Shown one piece after another: positions 1 through 7,697 of a stretch of 64,000 nt of DNA (position 1 is the first letter of the stretch; each line of letters starts with the position of its first letter). A program made the translations under genes and the position numbers. The notes under the pieces are model-generated. The model searched no databases. It was given only the letters and a program-made list of their open reading frames with translations, and was not told the origin of the DNA. The DNA comes from Bradyrhizobium campsiandrae (GTDB lineage Bacteria > Pseudomonadota > Alphaproteobacteria > Rhizobiales > Xanthobacteraceae), in contig NZ_JAANIH010000045.1 of assembly GCF_014529705.1 (NCBI RefSeq), forward strand, positions 1-64,000, in the 5' to 3' direction.

Positions 1-235
1 CCCTGCTCAGCCAGCCTCGAACCGAGTCCGCATCACGAATGTCGCGAGACCGCTCCAGTGCGCGCAACATGAACGCCTGGAGTACCTCCTCCGCTTCCGC
101 CTTCGCGCCAAAGCGCCGTTGCAGATAGCTGAGGAGGCGATCGTAGCTGCTGACGAGCGCAGCGCGAACGACGGCTTCCTGCGCTTCCGGGAGGCCGGCC
201 GTCGGGACTGGCGGATCCTCGTTCGGCGATTTCAT
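1..235 (-). CDS. ECF-type RNA polymerase sigma factor, N-terminal part
   Basis: The gene runs off the left edge; about 78 N-terminal residues are visible. I translated it from the ATG at 235. After an acidic, Pro-rich leader comes a sigma-70 region 2 pattern: a YDRLLSYLQRRFG segment, an AEEVLQ motif, FMLRALER, and then a VRGWLSR segment at the window edge. In ECF factors this region contacts core polymerase and melts the -10 element. Region 4 and any anti-sigma gene lie outside the window. It points the same way as the Cys/His-rich exported protein and the redox operon behind it, so it could control them, but no promoter consensus was confirmed. Confidence 0.72.
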   Translation of the reverse strand, partial: MKSPNEDPPVPTAGLPEAQEAVVRAALVSSYDRLLSYLQRRFGAKAEAEEVLQAFMLRALERSRDIRDADSVRGWLSR

Positions 236-571
236 GACGTATCGTCCTTGGCATGACATTCGGCAAATCACTTCGTTGCAACGGGAACGCGCCGGCACGG
301 CTGCCGTCATGAGGAGCGGCAGCCTCCGAACAGCACGCGCGACGCCGTGGCAGCGGCGCTCGTGTGGCGACGTCTTTTTCAGCAAACCGGTGATCGCAGC
401 TTCGGCGTTTCTGCGCATAGCGCGCGAGCGACAGCTGACGCTGATGCTGTCGCACCAGCGCTAGTGAAGTGCTGGCGCGCGTCGTCGCCAACCGCATGGC
501 AAATGCCCTGCAGATGAGCCGATTCCGCGCTCGCAGCTGGAGCGACGCAGTCCGGTTTTTCGGGAGCTATC
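236..571. other. Intergenic region upstream of the sigma factor gene
   Basis: I see no convincing gene in these 336 bases. The open frames here are Arg/Ser-rich and look like out-of-frame GC-rich sequence. The region should contain the promoter of the sigma factor gene, but no promoter could be assigned with confidence. Confidence 0.4.
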
Positions 572-970
572 TCAAGCGATCGGAGGCCGATAGTGGCGAC
601 GGAACGTGCTTTCGTCGCCGATCAATTCGGGTTGCGCCTCGCAACGCGAGCGTGGCACGATGAGCTCCGCAATCGCGGGAACTTGCGGCCACACGGCGCT
701 GAAGCAGAGCACCGAGCCACAACAGATCGCATGCCGGTCGGCAAGCCGGTCAGGGTCGTCATCGCAATCTCCAGCCATCGCAGCGTCATGCGAAGACGCT
801 GCCGATCCTGCAGCGGGATCGTGCTGATGATCATCACCGGGCTGATCGCAAAGCATCGCAGCGTCGAGGGAGATCGAGATCGCGAGAGAGGGCGACATCG
901 ACGCGAACAGGTAAGCGATGGCGACTAACCATCCCCACCATCTTCGCCCAGGCTTTCGCAAGCCAATCAT
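572..970 (-). CDS. Small exported Cys/His/Asp-rich protein of unknown function
   Basis: 132 residues from the ATG at 970, which has an AGGTG-like ribosome site upstream; longer starts would add an unlikely N-terminus. Basic residues (RKPGRRWW) are followed by a hydrophobic stretch ending SMSPSLAIS, a likely signal peptide or anchor. The mature part holds an acidic His/Asp segment (GDDHQHD, then GDCDDDPDRLADRH) and a CCGSVLC cluster, which suggests metal or redox chemistry in the periplasm. It lies between the ECF sigma gene and the cytochrome operon, on the same strand. I do not recognise a named family with certainty. A DUF2946-like small exported protein is one possibility. Confidence 0.55.
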   Translation of the reverse strand: MIGLRKPGRRWWGWLVAIAYLFASMSPSLAISISLDAAMLCDQPGDDHQHDPAAGSAASSHDAAMAGDCDDDPDRLADRHAICCGSVLCFSAVWPQVPAIAELIVPRSRCEAQPELIGDESTFRRHYRPPIA

Positions 971-1165
971 CCCTGCACCTGCTGTCCGATCGGGAACATA
1001 TAGCTCTGGTTGCGGTCCCGGCCAACAGAAAACGGCGCCCCCGCATCGACATTGCAAGAGCAACGACGATCATCTTGCGCCATGCCGGCGCGCCGTGCTC
1101 GGCAGGATTTTTTTCGTCGAGGCCCGTAATATATGGCACCCATCTCCGTCGCTCGATCGAGCCCG

Positions 1166-1945
1166 TCAATGATGCTTCATCCAGCCGACACCCTTGATGT
1201 CGTTGAACGAGTCGGTCCTGTGACAAAGCAAGCATTGTTCGACCGATGCGTGCTCCTGCCCCGCTATCGTCCGATCCATCATGATGAAGTGGCCCATGTA
1301 GTGGCTGGGCGGGGCCTGATGGCATTGAGCGCAGTCCCGCGACGTCGGTGAGGGATGCAGGAAGCCTGCGACTTTCCACGACGTGAGCCCGTGACAATCG
1401 GCGCAGTTTCGTCCGAATAACGCGCGGTGCGGTTCGCGGTTGCTGTGGCAGTTCGCGCAATCGAGCGCCGCCTGCTCCCGCTGCTCCGATTTTGGCAGAC
1501 CAAGAAACTCCTTCAGGTCAGCTGTCATTTGATCGGCTGCGCTCTGGTCGAACACCATCGTACCGGAAGGAGGCATCGCGAGTTGAAGAAGCGATGCATG
1601 GTTCATCCTGATCGGCCGCAGTTCACCCGCGTGCTCACGATGGCAGCCTGAACATTGGCCGCCCGCCGCTGCATGAAACGCCGTCGATGGCTTGCCGAGA
1701 TCCGCAGCGGCAGTGCCATGGCAGGAGATGCAGGCCGCCGCATCGACACCCCTGGTCGGCGTATGACAGCTCTCGCATGTCTCCGAGAGGAATGCATGCT
1801 TTCCGGACAACGGCCCGGGGTTCACGAGCCGCGTCCAGCCCGGAATCGTCCCGGAGCCGCCCTGATACAGAGCGATCGACGCGACGGCCGCACTTGCGAC
1901 GGCCAGTGTCGCCGCCACGACATAGAGCACGCTCCTGATTGTCAC
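1166..1945 (-). CDS. Membrane-anchored seven-heme cytochrome c
   Basis: 259 residues. The GTG at 1945 overlaps the TGA of the upstream b-type cytochrome gene (GTGA), so translation is probably coupled; an upstream ATG at 2041 would lie inside that gene. An N-terminal hydrophobic helix (VLYVVAATLAVASAAVASIAL) serves as export signal or anchor. Seven CxxCH heme sites follow in order: CESCH, CISCH, CSGCH, CANCH, CADCH, CAQCH and CLLCH, with extra His residues available as distal ligands. Multiheme proteins of this kind carry electrons in the periplasm between a membrane quinol or b-heme donor and a terminal reductase or metal acceptor. The neighbours supply exactly such a donor chain. The acceptor is unknown. 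Confidence 0.85.
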   Translation of the reverse strand: MTIRSVLYVVAATLAVASAAVASIALYQGGSGTIPGWTRLVNPGPLSGKHAFLSETCESCHTPTRGVDAAACISCHGTAAADLGKPSTAFHAAAGGQCSGCHREHAGELRPIRMNHASLLQLAMPPSGTMVFDQSAADQMTADLKEFLGLPKSEQREQAALDCANCHSNREPHRALFGRNCADCHGLTSWKVAGFLHPSPTSRDCAQCHQAPPSHYMGHFIMMDRTIAGQEHASVEQCLLCHRTDSFNDIKGVGWMKHH

Positions 1946-2649
1946 GTGAGCCACCGCAGCCCGTAATAGATCTCGGCCGCCACGTGCACGGCGAGCAGCG
2001 CATACATGACGATCGCAGCCAGAACATGCAGCCCGATCCACTGCATGAAGATTTTTTTGACCGCCTCGTTCGATCCGATCGCGACTTCGAGCTCGGAAAT
2101 GCCATCGACGAGTTGCAGCAGCGGCAACCTCGGCAAGGCCAATCCACGCTGCGCGGCTCCCTCGTGCTCCTCCCGATCGGCCGACGACATGACCGCTGCC
2201 GTATGCTCGTAGGCTGATCTCAAGGTCGCCAGCTGCGACTGCTGCTGGCGGAGCCCTGCTGCGGTTTGCGGCAGGTAATAGCGCCCGACAAATCCGGTGA
2301 CGACAACGATCAGCATGCTGGTGACCAGGGCGATCCCGAGCGGGCTCTGAAATTTGTGCCCGGTATGCAGCAGCGCGAGAAACGCCGCGACAATTCCGGC
2401 GTAGGCGTGAAATGCCAGGAGCGCCGGCATCGCCACACGGCGCGTGACCAGGGCTTTCAGGCCCGCGCCGTATTTCCCCATCGGATAGACGAGAAGCAGA
2501 ACCATCAGCACCGCCGCACCGGTCCCGAGGGCGAAGCCGGCCAGGCTGCCTGCGAACTGGCTGTCGGAATGCAGCAGGAAAGCGGGCACCAGCAGCAACA
2601 GGGCCGCCAGAACCATGTCGGCGATCAGGCGTTCTCTTGCGTCCATCAT
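1942..2649 (-). CDS. Membrane b-type cytochrome with FRE/NOX-like heme-ligand spacing
   Basis: 235 residues with about five membrane helices (near 8-26, 36-55, 72-95, 104-122 and 203-228). Two helices each carry a His pair separated by 13 residues: H81/H95 and H208/H222. That spacing is typical of the two stacked b hemes of ferric-reductase/NADPH-oxidase domains. The gene starts 1 nt after the stop of the flavoreductase fusion and overlaps the heptaheme cytochrome by 4 nt. This arrangement suggests electrons pass from the cytoplasmic flavin/[2Fe-2S] protein across the inner membrane to the periplasmic heptaheme. A soluble loop (about 125-200) separates the fourth and fifth helices. Heme content is inferred from the ligand pattern. 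Confidence 0.72.
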   Translation of the reverse strand: MMDARERLIADMVLAALLLLVPAFLLHSDSQFAGSLAGFALGTGAAVLMVLLLVYPMGKYGAGLKALVTRRVAMPALLAFHAYAGIVAAFLALLHTGHKFQSPLGIALVTSMLIVVVTGFVGRYYLPQTAAGLRQQQSQLATLRSAYEHTAAVMSSADREEHEGAAQRGLALPRLPLLQLVDGISELEVAIGSNEAVKKIFMQWIGLHVLAAIVMYALLAVHVAAEIYYGLRWLT

Positions 2650-2650
2650 G

Positions 2651-4594
2651 TCAGGCCTCGACGACGAGATCTCCGACCGATCTCGCCTGGCAGGCCAGAA
2701 TGAGGCCGTTCGCCTTGTCGTCGTCTGTCAGGGCGTCCTGGACCTCCATCGTGACGTTGCCTTGCAGAAGATGCGTCTTGCAGACGCCGCAGACGCCGAC
2801 CCGACAGGAATAGTCGATCGACACGCCGGCATCCTCGGCGACCTCCAGGACGCTCTTGTCCGGAGGCAGCGCCGCCACCTTGCCCGATTTCGCAAAGCGG
2901 ATCGTGGCCGTTGCCGGACCCACCGCCGGGGTCGCGCGAGCGCCCGCTTCGCTTCGCCGCGTTGGCGCTGCTGCAGCGTCCTTCCCCGGAGGCGGAACGG
3001 CGCCGCGTGCCGGCCCGAAAGCCTCCGTCTTGATCTGCTCGTCCGGCACGCCGAGACCGGCCAGCGTCTTCCGGAGCGCCGCCATCATTCCGGGCGGACC
3101 GCACAGATGGATGCGTCGTTTCGCAAGATCCGGCACGGCCTCGGTGAGGAACTCGGCCGTGATCTGACCTTCGCGTCCCATCCAGGATGTGCCCGCGGCC
3201 CGCATCATCGTGGCCGCGACGTGCAAATTGTTCATCCGGCGCTGGAGATATTCCAGCTCGTCCCGGAAGATGAATTGCTCGGTCGTCTGCGCGCCATAGA
3301 CGAGGTAGATCTGGCCGGGCCAGGCGATGTCCGAGAGATACCGGATCGCCGCCATCAGGGGCGTGCTGCCGACCCCACCACCGATCAGGACGACGCTGTC
3401 AGCCTCCGCGCCGGTGAACGTAAAGGCGCCGGAAGGGCCCGCGACCTCGACGAGGTCTCCTTCCTTCAGGTGGCCATGCATGTAATCGGACAGAAGCCCG
3501 CCATCCTCGCGCTTGATCGTGGTCTCGACATAGGCGGTCTGGGCGGCCGACGATGCGATCGTGTAGGAACGCCTGACGATCTTCCCGTCGATCTCGATGG
3601 CATAGGTCAGGAACTGTCCCGGCAGGAACGCGAACGGAATTGCGCCGCCGCCGGGCGCCTGCAACCGGAAGGTCTTCACGTTTGGCGTTTCCGGATAGAT
3701 TGCGCAGATCCTCAGCTTGCCTTTCCAAGAGCGCCCCGCCACGACCCGCGCGGTATCAGGACCTGCAGGTTGTGCGGGTGTGATCGCGGCCTTCTCCTCC
3801 GGCGAGCGAACGGCCGTCCCGGATGGAACGGGCGCGACGGCGACCGGAGCTGCCGCCACACGCGTCAGCCGGTCGACCAGCGCATTCGCCCGGCGCATGC
3901 GCGCGACGTAGATGGCAAGCAGCGCGAGCGAGAACAGCACCAGCAACGCCATTGTCGAGACGTGAAACCAGGAGATTTCCTGCCCGCCGTCATCCGCATT
4001 GATCGCGCTTCGCTGAGGCAGGAGGTTCATCTGCGACTTCAACCAGGCTTGCGCGATCTGCTGCGGTGGCTCGCCCGCATGCAGCGAATGCAACGCGACC
4101 ACGCCGCTTTGGACCTGGTTCAGGGACTCGCGAAGCCGCCGCGAGGCCTGACCCGCCGCGACGATATCGTCAACCGCGAGGGCGTGCCGCAGATCCATTT
4201 CGGCACTCGCCAGGCGATCGGCCTCTGCAGAGATCCGCTCGCGCGCCTGGGCCTCGAGCTTGCTCCGCTGCTCGGCCGACAGCGTCGGCATGTCCATCAA
4301 TGCCGGATAGAACTCCTTGCGGGGCCGGCCCATCATGCCGTCCATTCCGCTCATCATTCCGGGCGCGGGGCGGCCGGACGCCATGCCCGCCGCATCGCCG
4401 CTGGAAGCGGCCGCTGCAGGATGATGCGCAGCATGCTCATCCTCGGCCTGCGCCAGCTCCCAACGTTGAGCGAACGGCCCTGTCCGATGCACGCTGCCGG
4501 GACCCGAGGCGGGCGCGGCACTGGCCGCGAGCTGGCCCGTCAGGATGACGAGCGCAGCCAGGCCGGACCGATGTCGACAGGGCAGACCTATCAT
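2651..4594 (-). CDS. Fusion: periplasmic Spy-like segment, membrane helix, FAD/NAD(P) reductase and [2Fe-2S] ferredoxin
   Basis: 647 residues from the ATG at 4594. A TTG at 4630 is possible but overlaps the upstream gene, and the ATG gives a proper signal peptide. In order: signal sequence; a His/Met-rich stretch (about 50-90); a helical segment with an LSAEQ motif as in Spy/CpxP proteins (about 100-190); one membrane helix (about 208-231) followed by Arg residues, so the C-terminus should be cytoplasmic; a ferredoxin-reductase domain with RSYTIAS (342-348), GGGVGSTP and CGPPGMM (498-504); and a C-terminal plant-type ferredoxin with Cys 597, 602, 605 and 635. The reductase half resembles phenol hydroxylase or HCP reductases. 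The fusion to a metal-binding periplasmic sensor-like domain is unusual. Confidence 0.8.
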   Translation of the reverse strand: MIGLPCRHRSGLAALVILTGQLAASAAPASGPGSVHRTGPFAQRWELAQAEDEHAAHHPAAAASSGDAAGMASGRPAPGMMSGMDGMMGRPRKEFYPALMDMPTLSAEQRSKLEAQARERISAEADRLASAEMDLRHALAVDDIVAAGQASRRLRESLNQVQSGVVALHSLHAGEPPQQIAQAWLKSQMNLLPQRSAINADDGGQEISWFHVSTMALLVLFSLALLAIYVARMRRANALVDRLTRVAAAPVAVAPVPSGTAVRSPEEKAAITPAQPAGPDTARVVAGRSWKGKLRICAIYPETPNVKTFRLQAPGGGAIPFAFLPGQFLTYAIEIDGKIVRRSYTIASSAAQTAYVETTIKREDGGLLSDYMHGHLKEGDLVEVAGPSGAFTFTGAEADSVVLIGGGVGSTPLMAAIRYLSDIAWPGQIYLVYGAQTTEQFIFRDELEYLQRRMNNLHVAATMMRAAGTSWMGREGQITAEFLTEAVPDLAKRRIHLCGPPGMMAALRKTLAGLGVPDEQIKTEAFGPARGAVPPPGKDAAAAPTRRSEAGARATPAVGPATATIRFAKSGKVAALPPDKSVLEVAEDAGVSIDYSCRVGVCGVCKTHLLQGNVTMEVQDALTDDDKANGLILACQARSVGDLVVEA

Positions 4595-4616
4595 GATCTT
4601 GCTCTCGTCCCGGCGA

Positions 4617-5312
4617 TCAGAACGAGGCAATCAGAGGCAGCAGGATCATGTCTGCAGTCTGCTTCTGGCTCTCGTTCAGCGACGCGTAGAGCCGCGTGAA
4701 GGCTCGGCGAGCTGATTTGATCGCCTCCAGACGCTCGGACAGGTGTCGCTCGTAGTGCTCCAGACGGTCGGCGCTCGCCAGCCTGTCATCCGTAGCGAGC
4801 ATCTTGCGCGCTTCCAACAGGTGCTGCCGGCTCGAACGCAGAGCGTCTGCCACACTGTTCCAGTCGGCGGCCTGCTTGTCGCTGATCTGCAGCTCGGCCT
4901 TCAGAAAGGCGATCCGCCCCTCGATGCGCTCGGTCACGTCCGCCGGGCCGCTCGTCGCGTCGCTGTTGCCGGACGAGCCCATCTGGCCGCGCATCATCTT
5001 CTGCATCATTTGCATCATCTGCATCATGCCGGCATTGTCCTGACTGCCGGTGTCCTGGCGGTCTCGCATCTGGCCCTGCTGCGGCATCTTCATCTTGTCA
5101 TCGTCCATCCGGCCGCCGCCCATGTTCTGCGGCTGGCCCATGTTCGTCTTGTCACTGGACTCCGGCGGGGTCGGCATCTTCGACATCTTGTCGTCGTCCA
5201 TCATCGCGGTCCGGGTGAGACCGGCGGCGATTGCGGACGACAGCCCGACGGGCCCCAGCGCGAGGACGGAAAGTGCGGCTGCGCTCACGAGGAATTTTCT
5301 CGAACGGTTCAT
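4617..5312 (-). CDS. Exported Met/Asp-rich Spy/CpxP-like (LTXXQ family) protein
   Basis: 231 residues. The ATG at 5312 is preferred over the ATG at 5318 because GGAGA lies about 6 nt upstream of it. A signal peptide (MNRSRKFLVSAAALSVLAL to AIAA) precedes a Met/Asp/Lys-rich region with MMDDDKM and MDDDKMKM elements and a run of MMQMMQMMQKMM, then a helical domain (about 125-225) with an ISDKQAADWN segment like the LTXXQ motif of periplasmic chaperone/metal-stress proteins. Met-rich stretches often bind Cu(I). It is first in the redox operon and the next gene starts 22 nt downstream. It may sense or buffer the metal handled by the reductase system, but this is inferred. Confidence 0.7.
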   Translation of the reverse strand: MNRSRKFLVSAAALSVLALGPVGLSSAIAAGLTRTAMMDDDKMSKMPTPPESSDKTNMGQPQNMGGGRMDDDKMKMPQQGQMRDRQDTGSQDNAGMMQMMQMMQKMMRGQMGSSGNSDATSGPADVTERIEGRIAFLKAELQISDKQAADWNSVADALRSSRQHLLEARKMLATDDRLASADRLEHYERHLSERLEAIKSARRAFTRLYASLNESQKQTADMILLPLIASF

Positions 5313-5434
5313 GGTCATTCTCCAGGGTTTGATTGGGATGGATGTCTGCTCATCGAGATTGGCGATGAGAAACGACGTCGGGCGGGTCAGGCCATATAGA
5401 CGCGAAACGCCGGCAACTCTTACGCATGGACGTG

Positions 5435-5575
5435 TCAAAGGCTGCTGCGCTCTGCATCGCCCGCCTCCATGTCATGCCTTCGCCACGGCCACCGCCCCTC
5501 GATTTCGATCTGCAGCGTGAAGCTCAGGAAGCTGCGGATCACGTCCCCGGTGAAGATCAACTCGGACGTTATCAT
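5435..5575 (-). CDS. Possible small ORF coupled to the OpgC-like gene
   Basis: 46 codons. The ATG at 5575 overlaps the TGA of the OpgC-like gene (ATGA), the arrangement expected for translational coupling. The peptide starts MITSELIFTGDVIRSFLSF and ends hydrophilic, with Trp and Arg residues. There is no recognisable domain and no homologue I can name. It could equally be a chance reading frame in the spacer before the redox operon. Confidence 0.25.
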   Translation of the reverse strand: MITSELIFTGDVIRSFLSFTLQIEIEGRWPWRRHDMEAGDAERSSL

Positions 5576-6816
5576 TCGGCCGCCTCTCCGCTCCGCTCGG
5601 ACGATCGGTTTCTGTCCACGCCCTTCGACCAGGTCCGGTAATAGGCGACGCCCGTCATGATCCAGAGGCCTGCGGCTCCGACCAGGAGCTGGGCCGGGAT
5701 GGCCTCCGATCCGAAATCGAGCAGGAAATGCGCGATGAACGACAGAAAGAGACCGACGCAGAACACCGGCAGGGATTGCTGGCCGCACCGGATCAACGGC
5801 TGCAGCAAAGGCGATTTCAGTCCCGGCCAGTCGATCGGAATCAGCCAGACGACGATGAGCACCAGGCTCGCCAGATGGATGACCCGATAGGGGCCGAGAT
5901 TGGTCTTGTCATTCGGCATGAAGACGCCGGCGAGCGCTTCGGGAACGTAGTCCCCGAGCCCGGGAATTCGCTCGGCCAGCGTCATCACCAGCGCGAACAG
6001 CAGAAAGCCGCCACTGAGGACGAGGAGCGTGCGGGACGACAACAGCCAGCGGCTTGCCGCCGCCCCACCCAATGCGAGCCAGGCTCCGAACACAAAGAGC
6101 AGTTGCCAGGCGACCGGATTGAAGTACCAGACTCCGGCCGGATAAGCGGGCAGATTCCAGCCGTAATGGCGGGCGGCCAGGTAGAGACCGACCGAACCGA
6201 TCATCACCGCGTTGCGCCAGCGCAGCATGAGCCAGAGCACGACGGGAAACGCCGCCATCAGCACGATGTAGAGCGGCAGGACGTCAAGATTGAGCGGCTT
6301 GAACTTGAGGATCAGGCCTTGCGAGAGGGTCTCGACGGGAAAGTCCATCAGCGGCGCGACGTTGAACTGATCCATCAGGTGAGGATCGTCAAACTTGTGC
6401 GCGAGGTCATGCACGGCGGTGAGATAGACGAAGAACAGCAGCAGGTGGGCGACATAGAGCTGCCATACCCGTCGCAGCAACCGCGTTGCCCCGATGACGA
6501 AGCCGCGCTCCATCATTATGGCGCCGAACACGAACGTCGCGGTGTAGCCGGAGATCAACACGAACAGATCGGCGCCGTCGCTGAAGCCGTAATTGCGCGT
6601 GGTGAACCAGGTCAGCACCGAATCCGGAATGTGACCAAGGAAGATCAGCCAGTTCGCCAGGCCGCGAAACAGATCCAACCGGACATCGCGTCGAGGCTCG
6701 GCCAGCACCGATCTGATCGTGATCGTCTCCCAGAGCCGGCGACGTAAAAGAAACGCAACGTGCAGGGGCCGACCGGATGGCTGGATCGTCTCGTCAATCA
6801 ACAGCGTGCTTCCCAT
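5572..6816 (-). CDS. opgC: OpgC-family integral membrane protein
   Basis: 414 residues with about ten membrane helices. The conserved start of the domain is RDVRLDLFRGLANWLIFLGH, followed by the NYGFSDGADLFVLISGYTA block typical of OpgC proteins, which are membrane acyltransferase-fold enzymes that succinylate osmoregulated periplasmic glucans. Other members occur in rhizobia without known substrates, so the acceptor here is uncertain. An N-terminal extension of about 40 residues precedes the domain. It is on the same strand as the redox operon but separated by about 260 bases, and nothing ties the two functionally. The symbol is a family assignment. Confidence 0.78.
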   Translation of the reverse strand: MGSTLLIDETIQPSGRPLHVAFLLRRRLWETITIRSVLAEPRRDVRLDLFRGLANWLIFLGHIPDSVLTWFTTRNYGFSDGADLFVLISGYTATFVFGAIMMERGFVIGATRLLRRVWQLYVAHLLLFFVYLTAVHDLAHKFDDPHLMDQFNVAPLMDFPVETLSQGLILKFKPLNLDVLPLYIVLMAAFPVVLWLMLRWRNAVMIGSVGLYLAARHYGWNLPAYPAGVWYFNPVAWQLLFVFGAWLALGGAAASRWLLSSRTLLVLSGGFLLFALVMTLAERIPGLGDYVPEALAGVFMPNDKTNLGPYRVIHLASLVLIVVWLIPIDWPGLKSPLLQPLIRCGQQSLPVFCVGLFLSFIAHFLLDFGSEAIPAQLLVGAAGLWIMTGVAYYRTWSKGVDRNRSSERSGEAAE

Positions 6817-7293
6817 TCTTGCGCGACGTTGCGGCCCGTCATCGCTGCGCGACGTTGTTGCCGATCGTTCGCGTGGGCACGCTAGGTTGCGTGGTTGATG
6901 CTCTTTTGACGGACATCAAACTCGCGCGACGCACGAGCAAAATCTTTTTGTCACCTGGCGCTGTAATGAATTGCAGCGATCCTCGTCCTCGCATCATTTC
7001 GATCGAGGCCGTCATCTGGCGATGACGGCGCTCTGCAACGCAACTGGCCATCGAGAGCGTGACGTGCAGCCATCGAATTCGCGCGATCGATGCAAATTTT
7101 TTTCTGTAAGAAGATCGATGTCTTCCGTCGTCTGCGGCAACTCGAAGATCCGCGCATCGACGCACGCAGGCGCGCGCGTCGGCACTTGATTTTGCTCAAC
7201 CTGGGCATTCGCGCTCCAGGTTTGGTTGCCATTCAGTCAAGCCACCGGACTTGATGGACACCAAACCGACAGACTCAAACAGGAGAAACGAAA
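6817..7293. other. Intergenic region between two divergent genes
   Basis: No supported gene in these 477 bases. The reading frames present are short and Arg/Ser-rich. The region must carry the divergent promoters for the OpgC-like gene and the small His-rich protein. Just before the latter there is a short inverted repeat (TCAAG/CTTGA near 7237-7254) and a good ribosome site (CAGGAGAAACGAAA). Confidence 0.4.
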
Positions 7294-7554
7294 ATGAATC
7301 ACCGCAAGCTGATCGCCGCCGCCGCGATCATGTCGTTCATCGCGTTGCCCGCCATGGCGCAGACGAGCACGACGAGCAGCGACGAGAAGAACGGCCACCA
7401 TTATTCGGGTGGGCCCAAGACCGAGGTCCCGCACCACATGGGCAAGAAGGAGAGCGACGGCGGAATGACCAGCGGGTCTGGTGGCAGCCACCATTACGGC
7501 GGTGGACCGAAGACGGAAGTCCCACATCACATGGGTCCGAAGAAGGATCAATGA
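7294..7554 (+). CDS. Small exported His-rich protein with two tandem repeats
   Basis: 86 residues. The ribosome site AGGAGA lies 7 nt before the ATG. A clean signal peptide (MNHRKLIAAAAIMSFIALPAMAQ) is followed by a short Ser/Thr linker and two near-identical repeats of about 19 residues: HHYSGGPKTEVPHHMGKKE and HHYGGGPKTEVPHHMGPKK. Each repeat begins with a His pair and ends with HHMG, which suggests metal binding in the periplasm. No enzyme domain is present. The gene is isolated and followed by a strong hairpin. I do not recognise a named family. Confidence 0.72.
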   Translation: MNHRKLIAAAAIMSFIALPAMAQTSTTSSDEKNGHHYSGGPKTEVPHHMGKKESDGGMTSGSGGSHHYGGGPKTEVPHHMGPKKDQ

Positions 7555-7635
7555 CGACCAGACCGAGGTCTCGCAGCTGAGCTCTCGCTCCGATCAGCCC
7601 CGTCGCCTGATACGACGGGCCTCCAGAAACGAATT

Positions 7636-7665
7636 CGCCCGGGAGCGGACATCCGCTCCCGGGCG
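7636..7665. terminator. Hairpin between convergent genes
   Basis: Perfect 13-bp inverted repeat CGCCCGGGAGCGG / CCGCTCCCGGGCG around a 4-base ACAT loop, flanked by a second CCTCCAG/CTGGAGG pair (7620-7626 and 7674-7680). It sits between the stops of the His-rich protein gene and ctpA, so it probably ends transcription from both sides, although there is no long T run. Confidence 0.65.
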
Positions 7666-7697
7666 ATCGACGTCTGGAGGTCACAGGACCGATAGAT

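Noticed and set aside
33..497. 154-codon frame on the minus strand at the left edge
   Set aside because: It overlaps the sigma factor frame, is Arg/Ser-rich and has no family resemblance; the sigma region 2 frame is clearly the coding one.
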